A stretch of 64,000 nucleotides of DNA, taken from Gyromitra esculenta. Taxonomy: Eukaryota; Ascomycota; Pezizomycetes; Pezizales; Discinaceae. The notes beneath the pieces were generated by a model. It was not told the DNA's origin and ran no database searches. It saw only the letters and a program-made list of their open reading frames with translations. How positions within the stretch are numbered: the stretch's first letter is position 1; the number at the start of each line of letters is the position of its first letter. The position numbers and the translations under genes are program-made. Below are positions 11,792-22,708 of this stretch, one piece after another. The DNA is taken from positions 124,001 through 188,000 of the forward strand of contig JBCAML010000002.1 of assembly GCA_038503075.1 (NCBI GenBank). Direction: 5' to 3'.

Positions 11792-12444
11792 AGCGGTAAA
11801 ATCCGCTGGGTACGTGTAGTTACATGTATCAAGGCACATACATGACCCAACTCTACAGCAGCCCCTAGTTGTATTTTCTATTACGGCACAAAGATAGGTA
11901 CAGGCCATGAACACGCACAAGATATTCCGTGTCTTTTACCACAGCCAGCTCGAGCGAAGCCCGTCCCATCCCACGGTTCGTGTGCCAGGTCACCACCACA
12001 CGGCCTAGCTAGGGTAGGTGGGTAACGGCGGTTTTCCACCAATTGAATAACTGTCGTGTAAGGTAACCCAAGGAGTTCTCCTTAGATAGGAGTTGAGTTT
12101 TCTCCAAAGCTTAAAGCGGGGGGTTATTCCGATACAGACTAGCATATTAAAGCAGGTCTTCGGAGGAACGTAAAGATGGAAACGATCTTCTTGTGCCAAC
12201 GATGCGAGCTAAAAAACAACAACAGTTGAAACGGGTTTAGAGCGTAATCTTACTACAGAGTAGTGCTACATTATCTGAGCTTGTCTGAGATGGCATTTCC
12301 TAGACTTCACTTCATGGCACATACATAAACGGGAGTTCTTAGAGAGAAAAAAGGACAACGAGGAGAGGAAGAAAAAAAAAAAGACGGATGTTGCCGAGAA
12401 TGAATAGCTGGTATGTCACTACTGATTCAATGCCCGTGTTCTGA

Positions 12445-12525
12445 TGCTCTGACTCGGAGTTGAACCGAGGATCTCAGCATATGCTGTATACTAGTGCTGC
12501 GCCTTACCAACTTGGCCACCAGAGC
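12445..12525 (-). tRNA. tRNA-Thr (anticodon AGT) with an 8-nt intron
   Basis: On the minus strand the 81 nt fold as a full cloverleaf. Acceptor arms are GCTCTGG and TCAGAGC plus discriminator A. The D arm is GCC-AAGTTGGTAA-GGC, the anticodon stem CAGCA/TGCTG, the variable loop AGATC and the T arm CTCGG-TTCAACT-CCGAG. The anticodon loop is C-T-AGT-A, then the 8-nt intron TACAGCAT, then A. The intron sits between positions 37 and 38, the canonical place for nuclear tRNA introns. D arm, anticodon loop and variable loop follow the pattern of known fungal tRNA-Thr(AGT). Confidence 0.95.
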
Positions 12526-13432
12526 AGATATCGTGGCTGCCGGGTGGGTGCTCTAGAATGTATTTACGTTTCTTGGTGCTCGTCAGGCCTGATGGTGGCG
12601 ATGGGGGTGCGTGATAAAATCGTATTCGAACGAGGAATCTTGACGCCACTTTAAGCAAAGATGGGAGGACAGCGGCGGGGTTGGGTATGGAAGATCACGA
12701 CTCTGTGGACGATGGTTTGCTCGTGCTTGCTGGATTGAGTTAATTGGAAGTAGCTTGCCAAGATAGTATGGTTTATGGAACTTGTAGAGTACCGCTTGAA
12801 CATCACGTAGAATCGCGGGTGAGGAAATATTCAATCTGTATATTAAGTATTCAAAAGCTAGCTATAGACACACAAAAACAACTAAACAATAATCTAACTT
12901 AACCTAATCTAAAATAAAAACCAAGTACACATCTCTCCACCGGATATATTTCCCTAAATATTAGTTTTAAGCCCTCCTCGATATTTCCTCCAAGTTTTCT
13001 ATGCAGCTCTCTCGTTGAACACCCAGTCTGTCATAGCGAGACTGCAGCAGCTGCAGGCTAGGTATATTTTAAAGGTGGTGCATCTGCTCTACAGCTGATG
13101 TTCTACACCAGCCGGTCATACTCGCGGGTGCTGGGGTCGATGTGTTTTTTGGAGTTCTTGGTCGCGGAGTTTAAGGGGCTTGTTTATTGATTTGGTTTTC
13201 TTAGGGAGCGCGTGAAGGCTTTTATCGAGGTTTGACATTTTTTTGTGACGATAGTGACGGTAGTGGTGGTGGGTGGTGGTAATGATGGTGTTGTTTTGGA
13301 TGGGTGTTGATGGAAGGCGTGGGAGAAATAAGATAGGTATCGAGGCGGTATTTATTGAGAATATAGACATCAAGCAGGGTTTTAACTACCTATCAACCCT
13401 CATAGCTGGTTCTGGAAAGGCTATCGTGTTAA

Positions 13433-13456
13433 GTTTCACAGTTTCACAGTTTCACA
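13433..13456. repeat. Three tandem copies of GTTTCACA
   Basis: The 8-nt unit GTTTCACA occurs three times without a break in non-coding DNA. This is a short microsatellite-scale repeat with no visible function. Confidence 0.8.
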
Positions 13457-14178
13457 GTACTATATCGAGGTTTGCTGGGCTGCGGTTGAGCTTGAACATA
13501 CAGGTGCTTGAGCCAACTTGTATAATTTCCCCACCATGAGTGGCCCTTCCAGTAGCAGCGGCACATACTAACCACTAAGTTCTAGTACGTAAATACATTA
13601 ATCTTGCTCAACACGAGAAATTCGCTCGGCCGTCAAAACTGTAGGAGGAGCTTCCCGATACGGGGTCCTCCGGTAGCAGCTTCGGAGAGGGCTCGGAGAC
13701 GGAGATTAGTGAGAAACATAGGCCCGAGTACACAGACAGACAGTCCCGGGGGGGGTCTCGAAGGGTATCGTACAGGTATATAGACGGGGGCGCTGCTAGT
13801 CTTTACAGAAACGAACCGTTGACTCCCTTCGTGTTTGATGCTCTGGCGGGAGGATTCCTGGGTCTCGAGTGGTGGAGTGGTTAGGTTGTTCAAGGTCTTT
13901 TGTGGAAGAATGGTTTTTGCTGTTGAAATGGCGCGGGTACTTATTTCGACAAGTAGCTAGCTAGCTAGCACTTTGTGGTGAATTTGGGTATGCGGTGCTT
14001 GGCTGGGTACGAATCGTACGGGATATTTCAGTGGTAAATAAGTGACGCAGTCCATGTGAGAATTCCAACATAAACCCCCGACACGAGGCAACCTACGAAC
14101 AACAAAAACCCCTACGATATATATATATAGCCAAAAAGATTGTTGGTGAAGACTAAACCTGCGTTACTAACAGATAAA

Positions 14179-14255
14179 GGAGCCAGCGGGATTCGAACCA
14201 GCTCGCAAAAACTCTTCGCAAAAACGCTACCCCAACTCGACCGTCAACCAGCAAA
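14179..14255 (-). pseudogene. tRNA-like relic (A-box and B-box only)
   Basis: Read on the minus strand there is a B-box (GGTTCGAATCC), preceded about 40 nt upstream by an A-box-like GGTCGAGTTGGGGTAGC. The 3' end, GGCTCC, looks like an acceptor arm. The 5' arm does not pair with it, the T stem has a mismatch and no sound anticodon stem forms. I read it as a decayed tRNA or the head of a tRNA-derived SINE. Confidence 0.4.
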
Positions 14256-14724
14256 TCCACACGTCACCCCAGACAGACTTCTCTCTATCATTGAGACGAC
14301 GTCCCCCCCTTGTTTTTGTTTGCAAAATCCGTAACCCCCAACAATGACTCTAATCGTATCTTTATTCATTCGGTGCACATGAAGTAAAGATATCCCAGGC
14401 ACAGACCAAAAAAAGCGTCGAAAAGCCAACCACGGCAGACTTTAGACTGAACAACGTTCTTGCGTACCCGTATAGCTACTAGTAGAGATACAAGTCGTCA
14501 TCGTAGCAGTCTACTGGCCCTCGGGTGACTTTCAGTATTTCCCACTACCTTATGTCATTCCATCCTTCAGTGCCGCTGCTGTAAACGGGATGGACGACTG
14601 GCTCCTACTGGGACATGTCGCTTTGGATATCTTGATAGGAATTACTACAGAAAAATTAACTGAGCAGCCCCTGTGAATAAGCGGGGAGCAAAGGGGAATG
14701 TCAGAAACTGAGGTAAGAAAATAT

Positions 14725-14743
14725 CGAGTGATAGTGTGTGACT
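14725..14743 (+). promoter_or_regulatory. Bipartite CGAGTGA motif, copy 11
   Basis: CGAGTGAT, spacer AGTGT, second half GTGA. About 475 bp beyond the 3' end of the FAH gene, antisense to it. Confidence 0.55.
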
Positions 14744-15216
14744 GTAATTATACGTGCTCGTCTGGAGTAGAGCTAGTCAATCACACAGATGTTTAGAAAC
14801 AAGTAATAAATTTATCACTCATCCTTAGACCCAACTTCGGCTGTCTGGTGTGGAGTAGTGGGGGGGTGGAGTGAGTGAGGGAGTGAGTGCGTGGTCCGAT
14901 AACAAAGTGGCAACTCCCACCTTGTTCGAAATCAAGCTTCATGGTGGCGCCGGTGCCAAAACCCGCGCCCGCGCACACACCCATCCTGTGAATCCAGCAC
15001 CACCCACCGTCCCCACTTTATCCCAAACACATAAAGCCACACACAAAAAAAAAAGCAAAAACTTTTATTAACTACCTAATGATATGTACCACCAAACACA
15101 TGTACCTAATGAACAAACAGCAACAACACCACCACCACCAAACTCCCACCCCATCCCAATCACAAATTCTCACTCGTATCAAACATCCCCCCACACCCCA
15201 CCCCCAGACTTTCGCT

Positions 15217-16584
15217 CTAGGAACTAGTAGACCAAGCAGGCAGAATCCTCCCCCTAACACATCCAAACCCCACCCCGTTCCCACACGTACCCTCCATAAC
15301 GACCTCGTCCCCATCCTGCAGGAACCGCCGCTCCTCCTCGCCGTCCAGCGCCAGCGGAACAGTTCCGTTCTTCGTAGCCTCCAGCAGACTGCCTAGACTG
15401 TCTGCTTCCGTGCCGCTGATCGTTCCGGTCCCCAGCAGGTCGCCCGTGCGCAGTGGGCATCCGGTGATGGTGTGGTGCGCGAGTAGCTGCGAGAACGAGA
15501 AGAGGAGGTTGGAGGACGAGGTTCTGCAGAGCGTGTGTGGGGAGGAGGTGTTGGTCGGGGTGGTGAGGGAGACTGTCAGCGCGATGTCGTAGACGCTGGA
15601 GGACTCCTTTTCCTGCAGGTATGGGTGTAGAGGGAGTGGAGAGGTGCGCTGGAGCGGGGTGGTGCGGAATGGGTCGAGGGCGTCCATCAAGACGGTCCAT
15701 GGTGAGATGGACGTTGCGAAGGATTTACTGGTGAATGGGCCGAGGGGGATGTATTCCCATGCTTGTATATCACGGGCTGTTCCGGGGGGGTTAATGCTTG
15801 GGGGTTTTATATGGTGGGGGGGGACAGTACCAGACCAATCGTTCATAAGCACCACGCCAAACAAGTACTCCCCGGCCTCGTTCACGTCCACACATTCCCC
15901 CAGCCCTGTGCTCTTCGCCACAAACACCGCCAGCTCCAACTCATAGTCCAGCTTCCCACACGGCTTCACCACGCTCCTCTTCACCTCGGCATCCAGCACC
16001 TGTCCCCGCGGCCGTCTGATCTCCGTCCCACTGACCACAACGCTCGACGCACGCCCGTGGTACCCAATCGGCATATGCTCATAGTTCGGCTGCAGCGCGT
16101 TCTCCACGCCCCTAAACAGCACGCCAACATTATACGCGTGGTTCCGCCCCGCGTAGAAGTCCGAATAATCCCCAATCAGCATCGGCAGATGCATCTGCAC
16201 GTCGCCGAGCTCATACAGACAGATCGAGCGCAGCGCGGCATTCGTCTCCAGGATGCCCGCGTACGCCGAGCCAGCCTGCAGCACCTCCTGGAGGTACCCG
16301 CGGACCTGCGAGTGCTTGCGCCGCCCCAGCGCCGCAAACGCATTCAGCGTGTTCTCCATCGTGAACACGCTCGTCTCGACGAACGCCGTCAGCGGCGAGA
16401 ACCCGTTGTTCGCGGTGAAGACGGCGAGGTCGAGCGCGGCCGTGCCGATCGCGATCGCGGGGCGAGGGGTCGGGTCGCAGCGCGTGGATATTATGCCGAA
16501 GGGGATGTTGTTCAGGCCGAAGTGGGAGCCCTCTGGGATCGGGATCCAGGAGTCCGAGTCTATGAGTCTGGAATCGCAGGACAT
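15217..16584 (-). CDS. fahA: Fumarylacetoacetase (fumarylacetoacetate hydrolase)
   Basis: This cytosolic enzyme splits fumarylacetoacetate into fumarate and acetoacetate, the last step of tyrosine and phenylalanine breakdown. The start is the ATG at 16584. Hallmarks of the family are NIPFGIIST near the start, DYSDFYAGRNHAYNVG around residue 140 (metal Asp and the general-base His), YHGRASSVVVSGTEIRRPRG, KLDYELELAVFV (metal Glu residues) and NDWS-ARDIQAWEYIPLGPF. The NDWS/ARDIQ junction is broken in the genomic frame by an 18-codon insert that is clearly an intron: 15777-15830, donor GTACTG, acceptor CAG, 54 nt with no stop. Exons are 16584-15831 and 15776-15217, giving 437 aa, close to the usual 420-430. 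The other homogentisate-pathway genes are not in the window. Confidence 0.96.
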   Translation of the reverse strand: MSCDSRLIDSDSWIPIPEGSHFGLNNIPFGIISTRCDPTPRPAIAIGTAALDLAVFTANNGFSPLTAFVETSVFTMENTLNAFAALGRRKHSQVRGYLQEVLQAGSAYAGILETNAALRSICLYELGDVQMHLPMLIGDYSDFYAGRNHAYNVGVLFRGVENALQPNYEHMPIGYHGRASSVVVSGTEIRRPRGQVLDAEVKRSVVKPCGKLDYELELAVFVAKSTGLGECVDVNEAGEYLFGVVLMNDWSGTVPPHHIKPPSINPPGTARDIQAWEYIPLGPFTSKSFATSISPWTVLMDALDPFRTTPLQRTSPLPLHPYLQEKESSSVYDIALTVSLTTPTNTSSPHTLCRTSSSNLLFSFSQLLAHHTITGCPLRTGDLLGTGTISGTEADSLGSLLEATKNGTVPLALDGEEERRFLQDGDEVVMEGTCGNGVGFGCVRGRILPAWSTSS

Positions 16585-17186
16585 GGCGTGTGGAGAGCTG
16601 TGCTATGGAGAACAGGAGCAATGGGCGAGCTGGAGAGAGCTGTGAGATAGAGGATGGAGCTGTGGGACTAGAAAGAGCTGTAGGACTGAGACGGAGCTCC
16701 ACTGCGGGGTGGAGGGGAGCTGGGCGGTCGGCGGGCGGAGAGAGCCAGTCACGTGACACGTAGCCGCATCTAACCAGCTGCACCGGGGTCGTGGCAGGCT
16801 AGCCAGATACAGGGCAGGGCCCACCACGCATCGAGCCCGCAGCACGCAGCAGCCAAGAGAATAGCTGCACTTCCATCGGGAGAAGACGCTCGCCAGAAAT
16901 CGAAGATGTGGCTGACTGAGACAGCTGTCTCGGCCAGTCCTGTGCTGGGCCGCGTGTCTTGAGCCCTACGCCTGCAGTGTAGCTCGCGGCGTCTGATTGG
17001 CTGCTGCGGGCGTGTCTCCAACTGGCCAAGCGAGAGCGGCATTTTGTGGAAATAGGAGTGACTGCGCTCAACACCAGCAACAGACACATTAATCCGTCTG
17101 TAGATAGATTAAGGTTGGCGTGAGGTAAGCCCGCGATAACGTGGGCAGTAAGGTTTAGCGCGGGGGCTGTTGGCTGTGGATTGACT

Positions 17187-17279
17187 GCTGGAGTGTAGAT
17201 GATTACTGGAGTGGGTGATCACTGGAGTGTACTCTAGGTGATTACTGGAGCAGATGATCGCTGGAGTAGACGATCACTG
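17187..17279. repeat. Degenerate minisatellite, unit about GGAGTNNRTGATYACT
   Basis: Five imperfect units of 16-23 bp follow each other, each starting GGAG and ending GATYACT or a variant (GATTACT, GATCACT, GATCGCT). Unit lengths differ through short inserts. The DNA is non-coding, about 600 bp upstream of the FAH start. Confidence 0.75.
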
Positions 17280-17670
17280 TGCCCAACACAGCTGTGATTA
17301 CTATTCTACCATCATTAAACTCTGCTGGGTACAGATCTTTACTCCAAGGATCAGAAAAGCTTGGGGGCATTCGCTAAGGTGCTCACGTCCATCCATCTAG
17401 ATGAAGATCTCAGGCAACCTCATCTGGGAAAACGACATCTGCAAGTATTCCCTCCGAGATCATTTCTGCACCAGACGGGGGCCGTGATTTGGAACAAACA
17501 CAAGCACAAGCCTCTCGAATTGAATAGTTGCTGTTTTTTTGCTGCTATCGAGTGATCCGTATCGTAAAAGGCCAAACCAACGGAAGAAAAACACGCAAAT
17601 GAACGACAAGAGCTACCTACAGTCGAACACAAACGTCCCAGAACTAAAATAGGTGTACAGCCAAACTGAC

Positions 17671-17723
17671 CTCCCTCTCCTCTCCTCTCCTCTCCTCTCC
17701 CCCTCCCCCTCCCCCTCCCCTCC
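17671..17723. repeat. CTCCT/CCCTCC microsatellite
   Basis: Four or more CTCCT units run into about four CCCTCC units on the plus strand, in non-coding DNA downstream of the cupredoxin-like gene. Confidence 0.8.
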
Positions 17724-17895
17724 ATATCTAAGAAAATAAAATAAAAAAACAATAACCACTAAAACCATACTACTCCCCTTCACTGCATCATAAAAACCAC
17801 TCTTTACCCCGTCCCCCCCCCCCAAATAAACCAAAAAATAAATATATTACACCAAAAAAGTCACCCCCCCAAAATTACAACCACCCCACCCATCC

Positions 17896-19143
17896 TTATC
17901 TCCTATGCGCAGGCATATCCTCCGGACCGGGCGTATATATCTCGACGGGATCATACGTACTGCTATCCGGCAGCTCGCTAATCCTATTCGGGTTCTGGCT
18001 CGCCGCCAGCCGCGCCTGCTCCTCGTCGTGCGCCTTCTGGTCCCAGTGTCCGGCGCCGACCGGCAGCTGGCTATACCGCGGGTCCTGGTACACTGGTGGG
18101 TGTTCGCCCATATTATTATCAGGGAACACAGAAGCAGAAGCGGGAGCAGGAGGTGAGGTGGTGGAGGTGGTGGTGGCTTTGATTTCAGAACCTTTCTTTT
18201 TGCGACCGACGAAGAAGAAGAGGAGGCCGATGAGCGCGAGCGCGATCACGCCCCCGATCGCGATCCCCGCGATCGCCCCGGTCGATAGCGTCACGCTGCC
18301 GGAGGAGGAGGAGGTGTGGGTTGATGATGGGGAGGAGGAGGTGGAGGTTGTTGCGGCGCCGCTGGGCTGCGGCATCGTGGCGTCGCTGGGCCAGCTCTCG
18401 CCGGGCGAGAGGGAGAACCCGGAGTTCCCGGCGGCGGCGGCGACGGCTGAGAGCGGGTGGGTTGTGTTGTCGCTGGTGAGGAGCTTGTTAGTATGGGTTT
18501 GGTCTGGTATGGTCTGGTCTGGTCTGGTTTGGAGATATTGGAAGAAGGCAGCTTACACGTTGATTGCGCCGACCATTTCGAAGTTGATGCAGGACTGTGG
18601 GGCGGAGCAGTAGAAGTACAGCGGATTTGTGTTGTTGATCGTGATGTTCCATGACGGTGGCTATATTCGCAGTAAACGGTAAGCATCAAGATATCAAAAA
18701 GCAGACACCCCCAGAGATCCAGACGGCAAACACATACCGGGTTTAGAAAGGCTGCTACCGGCTTGAAGCCGGACCACCAACCGCCGTCCGCGTCCGAGGT
18801 ATTCACCATTTCGTACGGCTTGCAGGGCGTCGTGGGGTCCATCCTCACTACCGAATGGTTGGCTGGGTAGAACTGGAAGGCTGTCGAAACACATATATCC
18901 CATTAGCTACTCTACTCATCTCCAACCCGATGAGAAAATAATAACAATAATAATAATGATAGTAGTAGTAGTAGTAATAGAGACAGAAAACATACAGATA
19001 ACATCCCCAGGATCCGCTGTCGTCAGGTTCGGCTCAAACTTATGGTCTCCCTTCCCAACGGTGATATAATGGACAACGCCCGTCAGCTTGACCGCCGTCG
19101 CAGTCCCCACCAACCCCAACTCGAGCAATCGTCGAAGCAACAT
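17896..19143 (-). CDS. Secreted/membrane cupredoxin-like Ser-rich protein
   Basis: Four exons: 19143-18996, 18880-18738, 18660-18559 and 18483-17896. The introns keep the frame and the last has branch ACTAAC; the product is 326 aa. Residues 1-17 are a signal peptide. Residues 20-130 form a cupredoxin-like domain: HYITVGKGDHKFEPN, then DPGDVISFQFYPANHSVVRM, then a PLYFYCSAPQSC...FEMVG end. A Ser/Thr stalk follows, then a membrane helix at residues 200-223 (GAIAGIAIGGVIALALIGLL) capped by RKKK, and a cytosolic tail of about 100 residues. This matches the fungal extracellular serine-rich cupredoxin family. The usual Cys-x4/5-His-x4-Met ligand set seems incomplete, because the second His position holds Ser/Gln, so copper binding is doubtful. 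Intron 1 holds ATA/AGT triplet repeats. Confidence 0.85.
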
Positions 19144-19549
19144 CTCTTACGACGTCCCTATCACAGCTTCGTATAGTCTTGTATACCGTTCCAATTCCCC
19201 CCCCCAAGTTCGGCAACGTTGCAGGATTAGGGCAAGCAAGCAAATAATAATAATAAAATAAAGATAAATTTAAAAGCCTGAAAAACTGATATCACAGCAA
19301 CGCAAGAGAGAAAGCAAAGGGGGGAAGGGAAGGGGGAAAGAAGAAAGATCGAGAAAGAGAGGGAAAAGCATGTCAGTTTTAACGTACAGATATGGGGGGG
19401 GGGAACACCCATCCATCCATCCTGGGAATGGGGCTGGGGTGGGTGACCCAGTCATTGGCCCGAAATGCCTGTGCGCTGGTTGTTGTTGTTTTTTCTCTTT
19501 CTGGCCTGCCTGCCTACCTGCCCACGGCCGTCTGTCCCCCATGCGCCTC

Positions 19550-19571
19550 GTGTGTGTGTGTGTGTGTGTGT
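19550..19571. repeat. (GT)n microsatellite
   Basis: About ten GT dinucleotides in a row, in non-coding DNA. Confidence 0.9.
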
Positions 19572-21321
19572 CTTTGTCGGGATATCAAGGCTAGTGCTTA
19601 TCCATCCCACGATGGAACGAACCCAGTCAGTCGAAACCACAAAGATACGCCCAGACAGATTCCAGGGCTGTGTCCATGCTACACCCCGAGTTGGAGTTTG
19701 TATGTGCTCTATTCTACGGGGTCAACGGGCAAGGGGTCGGAGGGGGTTTATTTAGTTTTGGGGCTCACCGGGTGGGTGGGAGGTTATTCTGTTGGTGGTT
19801 ATTTTTCACTTGGCCAATGACTGCATTGTCCTGTGCTGCACTGTGCTGCACTGTACTGCGCCGTACTCTGCTCTACCGCGGATACCCACACAACCAACTG
19901 GCCATCGTGTTTGTTTCAATTGAAACGGGAAACGGCTTGTGGCCAACCCTCGACACAAGCCTTTCTCTCGCACAAGCGTGCTGGTTGTCGCTTAACGAGA
20001 GACCGAGTGTTTGAGGCAAATCGCAGCTGAACCAACCCCTGTCGACACTGGCCCAATCGCCGCTCCCTGAATGACAAATTGGCGCTGGTGAGGAAATCTC
20101 AAACAGCCAGCCTGATCAAGAACAATGCTTATCCCGACTTTCCGGCGTCTTGCTGCTTGTTCGTGCGGGAGCGACGAGGGAAACCATCGACCGAACAGGA
20201 ACTGAGACATTGCACCAGCCACAGTGTCTCGCTCACTAGCCTCGCTGCTCGAAGTGCATGTCGCACAGTAGGGCGCGGTCTAACTCCAAGTGGAAGCCAA
20301 CAGAGACTCGGGAAAGACTCTCGACTCCCCCCTCGCGAAGATGCGGGAAAGGGGTGACCGAGAGAAAAAAGAAAAGATAACGGGTCCCCCGACTGTGCAG
20401 ACCAATCCCGATGACCATTCAGCGCCACTCGCCCTCTCGAATCAGGAGCTCGTCTAATAGAGCAACATCAGGGTTAGGGCCAGCCACTGTGGGGGGGTTG
20501 AAATACATACTGGTCCTCTCTGTAGCTGGTTCTCTGCTCTCTAGACCATCCCTCTCACAGCCACAAGCCAGCACGATTGTCGATACCCAATATCCATCTG
20601 TTTCGCTCTGAAGGAAAAACATCACCCCGATCAGCATGTCGAGCGTCATCCAGCGTATTACCTTAGCGAGTCCCCCCTGCCCTGCAACCCATACCTACTC
20701 TAATTTTAGAGTAACCTGGTTAAATTAACTTTCAAGCACCCCCTCTCAGACCTAAATTTACATGGCATCTTTTGATTTGCCTTGGAAGTTGTAATCCTCT
20801 CCACGAGCCTCCCCTCCTACCTAGTTTCTTCTTATTCTTCTTCCAAGACCAGATTTTCTCTTTAATCCCCTCTCTAGATCCTAGCTAGCTCCGCAGCTAC
20901 CTACGGGGATGGTGGGTATTATCCAGCCCTGTATAGATTATCATTCTCCCCCCACCCATCCACCTCAGCCTTAAATCCCGTCAGAGCACAAAAACCAGAT
21001 CCTCCATTTAACCATATCTGTCGAGCCTCCATCGGGGCGCAGCCAGCAGCATAGCATAGCGCTAGATGCGATTTTAATTAGAACAACTGCAACTCCACCC
21101 CTGCTAGAACGCTAGTTAGTCAACCCTAATCACGTTTTTTTTTTTGTCCTGTTTCTAAACGGTCGAGGTCGCTTCACGCCAGCTTCCTGAAATACGGAAT
21201 AGCCGTTTGTTCTATCATGCGTTCTCGAGGCGCTCCCGGGGGGTGGTGGGTGGTGGAGGGTGGAGTATTCGAGTATGTAGGTAGGTAGGTACTACTCTAG
21301 AAGCCGGTATACCTGCCGTTA

Positions 21322-21348
21322 GTGCTGTGCTGTGCTGTGCTGTGCTGT
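21322..21348. repeat. (GTGCT)n microsatellite
   Basis: About five tandem copies of GTGCT in intergenic DNA. A looser CTGCACTGTG repeat lies at about 19831-19860. Confidence 0.85.
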
Positions 21349-21603
21349 ACGTGATCAGTGACGAACTACTAGTAAAGAGGGGAGGCACAGAGTTTAGTCT
21401 ACTTTATAGGGAAATGGATGCGTGCAGGCATACGTGTAGGCACGCAGGCAAAAGCCGTTCACCGTTCAGGGCATAGAGTCATAGAGTACCGGCGTAAATG
21501 TATACTCTACTATGACCGACCCGACGGAAAGGAAGCCGTTCGGAGGATTGGTATAGTGGGGTGCTGGGATGGGTGTGGTTACGGCCGTGGTTGTGCTGGT
21601 ACC

Positions 21604-21642
21604 GGTTTAGGTTTAGGTTTTCAGGTTTTCAGGTTTTTAGGG
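21604..21642 (+). repeat. Short telomere-like repeat run
   Basis: GGTTTAGGTTTAGG is followed by two GTTTTCAG units and GGTTTTTAGGGGG. The first part resembles the TTTAGGG telomere type. A second short piece, GGTTTAGGTTTAG, lies at about 22757. It may be an interstitial telomere-like scar or chance low complexity. Confidence 0.4.
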
Positions 21643-22689
21643 GGAGGTTTTTTTTGGTCCCGTCGTGATGGTACCGGGTGTGCTTTTGTACACGTAAATG
21701 GTGGGCTGGACTGGCTATGTGCTTGAACTATACGTATGTACATATAGAGTAACCCCCCCGGTGTACTTGGTTCTTTGGGCAGGGGTGACTCAGTGCCAAT
21801 ACTGAAACCGGACGTGCTGGTAGAGTCAGTCGTTCCTGGGGGCATGGCGCAACAACGTCGCAGCAGCTTCATGCTACAACAAAACTACATTAGAATTTCA
21901 CGAAATATTGTGACCGAGTTAGATTTCCTAGATCTTGCAATCTCGGAGTGTAAAAGTCTGTGTTTCGGCTCGAGAGTCGAGTGCACCTTGTTTTGTGCCA
22001 TACCCCCCAGGCGCGCCACCCCCCCTCTCCCCCAGGGAGGACTCTGCTCCTTACTAATTTCTAGACTCGGCTTACGGAGAAACTTTCTATGTTTGCACCT
22101 ACCTACCTACCTACCTGACCTTTTGGATTGGGGTTATGGCTGACGTGGTGTGGTGGTGCTTGTATATAAATAGGCTTCAGCCCAAGACCGCGGTGAGAGA
22201 AGTCTGTCGCAAAAAGCGGTCGAGTGGTGTTTCCTGGGAGCTTACCATCTAGGGCGTTGGATATTTGTCTTGTTTTTGAACGCCGCTCCATGGTCTAGCA
22301 TCATGGTCGATAGAAAGCTGTTCAGCCAAACACTAGCTGTTTCGAAGGTCCCAGTGTAGATAGAAGGTAGTGAGGCATCCAATTGGTACACATTGACCAA
22401 TGATCGCCTTTAGCATAAGTACCTATAGGGGCGCTAGCATGGAGGAGACCCGTGGTCTAAGGAAAGAAGTTTTAGGAATATTCACTCGATTATCGTCTAT
22501 AGAGATAGTTATAATCGCAGCTTTTTTCAGACCGAGAGCGTATTAGATCAATTCAGTCACGCAGACCGGCTTCAAGTCTTGTACATCCTGTAGCAAGGAT
22601 TACGCATTACTAGTATTTTGAGAATACACTCACGCTTCGTGCCTATTCGGTGGGGATCAAGCACGGGGATCAAACATGCTCGTAATATA

Positions 22690-22708
22690 CGAGTGATAGA
22701 CTATGACG
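22690..22708 (+). promoter_or_regulatory. Bipartite CGAGTGA motif, copy 12
   Basis: CGAGTGAT, spacer AGACT, second half ATGA. About 800 bp from the nearest coding end. Confidence 0.55.

Larger units (their letters stand above)
9211..12444. other. Promoter and intergenic DNA, no supported gene
   Basis: From 9240 to about 9700 the plus strand is purine-rich. Overlapping open frames in several phases there reflect base composition, not a gene. The rest is featureless except for three CGAGTGA motif copies within 515 bp (11278, 11622, 11773), the densest cluster of that motif in the window. Confidence 0.55.
12526..15216. other. Intergenic stretch with small repeats and a tRNA-like relic
   Basis: No gene supported. 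It holds three copies of an 8-nt repeat (13433-13456), a short (AT)n run near 14120, a tRNA-like relic (14179-14255) and one CGAGTGA motif copy (14725). Frames near 14800-15400 are low-complexity His/Pro/Thr translations of AC-rich DNA. Confidence 0.55.
16585..17895. other. Promoter of the FAH gene and flanking repeats
   Basis: Upstream DNA of the fumarylacetoacetase gene. Open frames on the minus strand up to 17089 continue from GC-rich sequence and have no domain. It contains a minisatellite (17187-17279) and a CT-rich microsatellite (17671-17723). Confidence 0.55.

Noticed and set aside
15763..16650. 295-aa plus-strand frame
   Set aside because: It is antisense to the fumarylacetoacetase gene, Arg/His-rich, and a shadow of the GC-rich codon usage on the other strand.
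17541..17566. CGAGTGAT copy at about 17549
   Set aside because: It has the first half-site but no RTGA at the fixed distance (spacer CCGTA, then TCGT). Not counted. The same holds for sites near 22485, 29932, 34487 and 40565.
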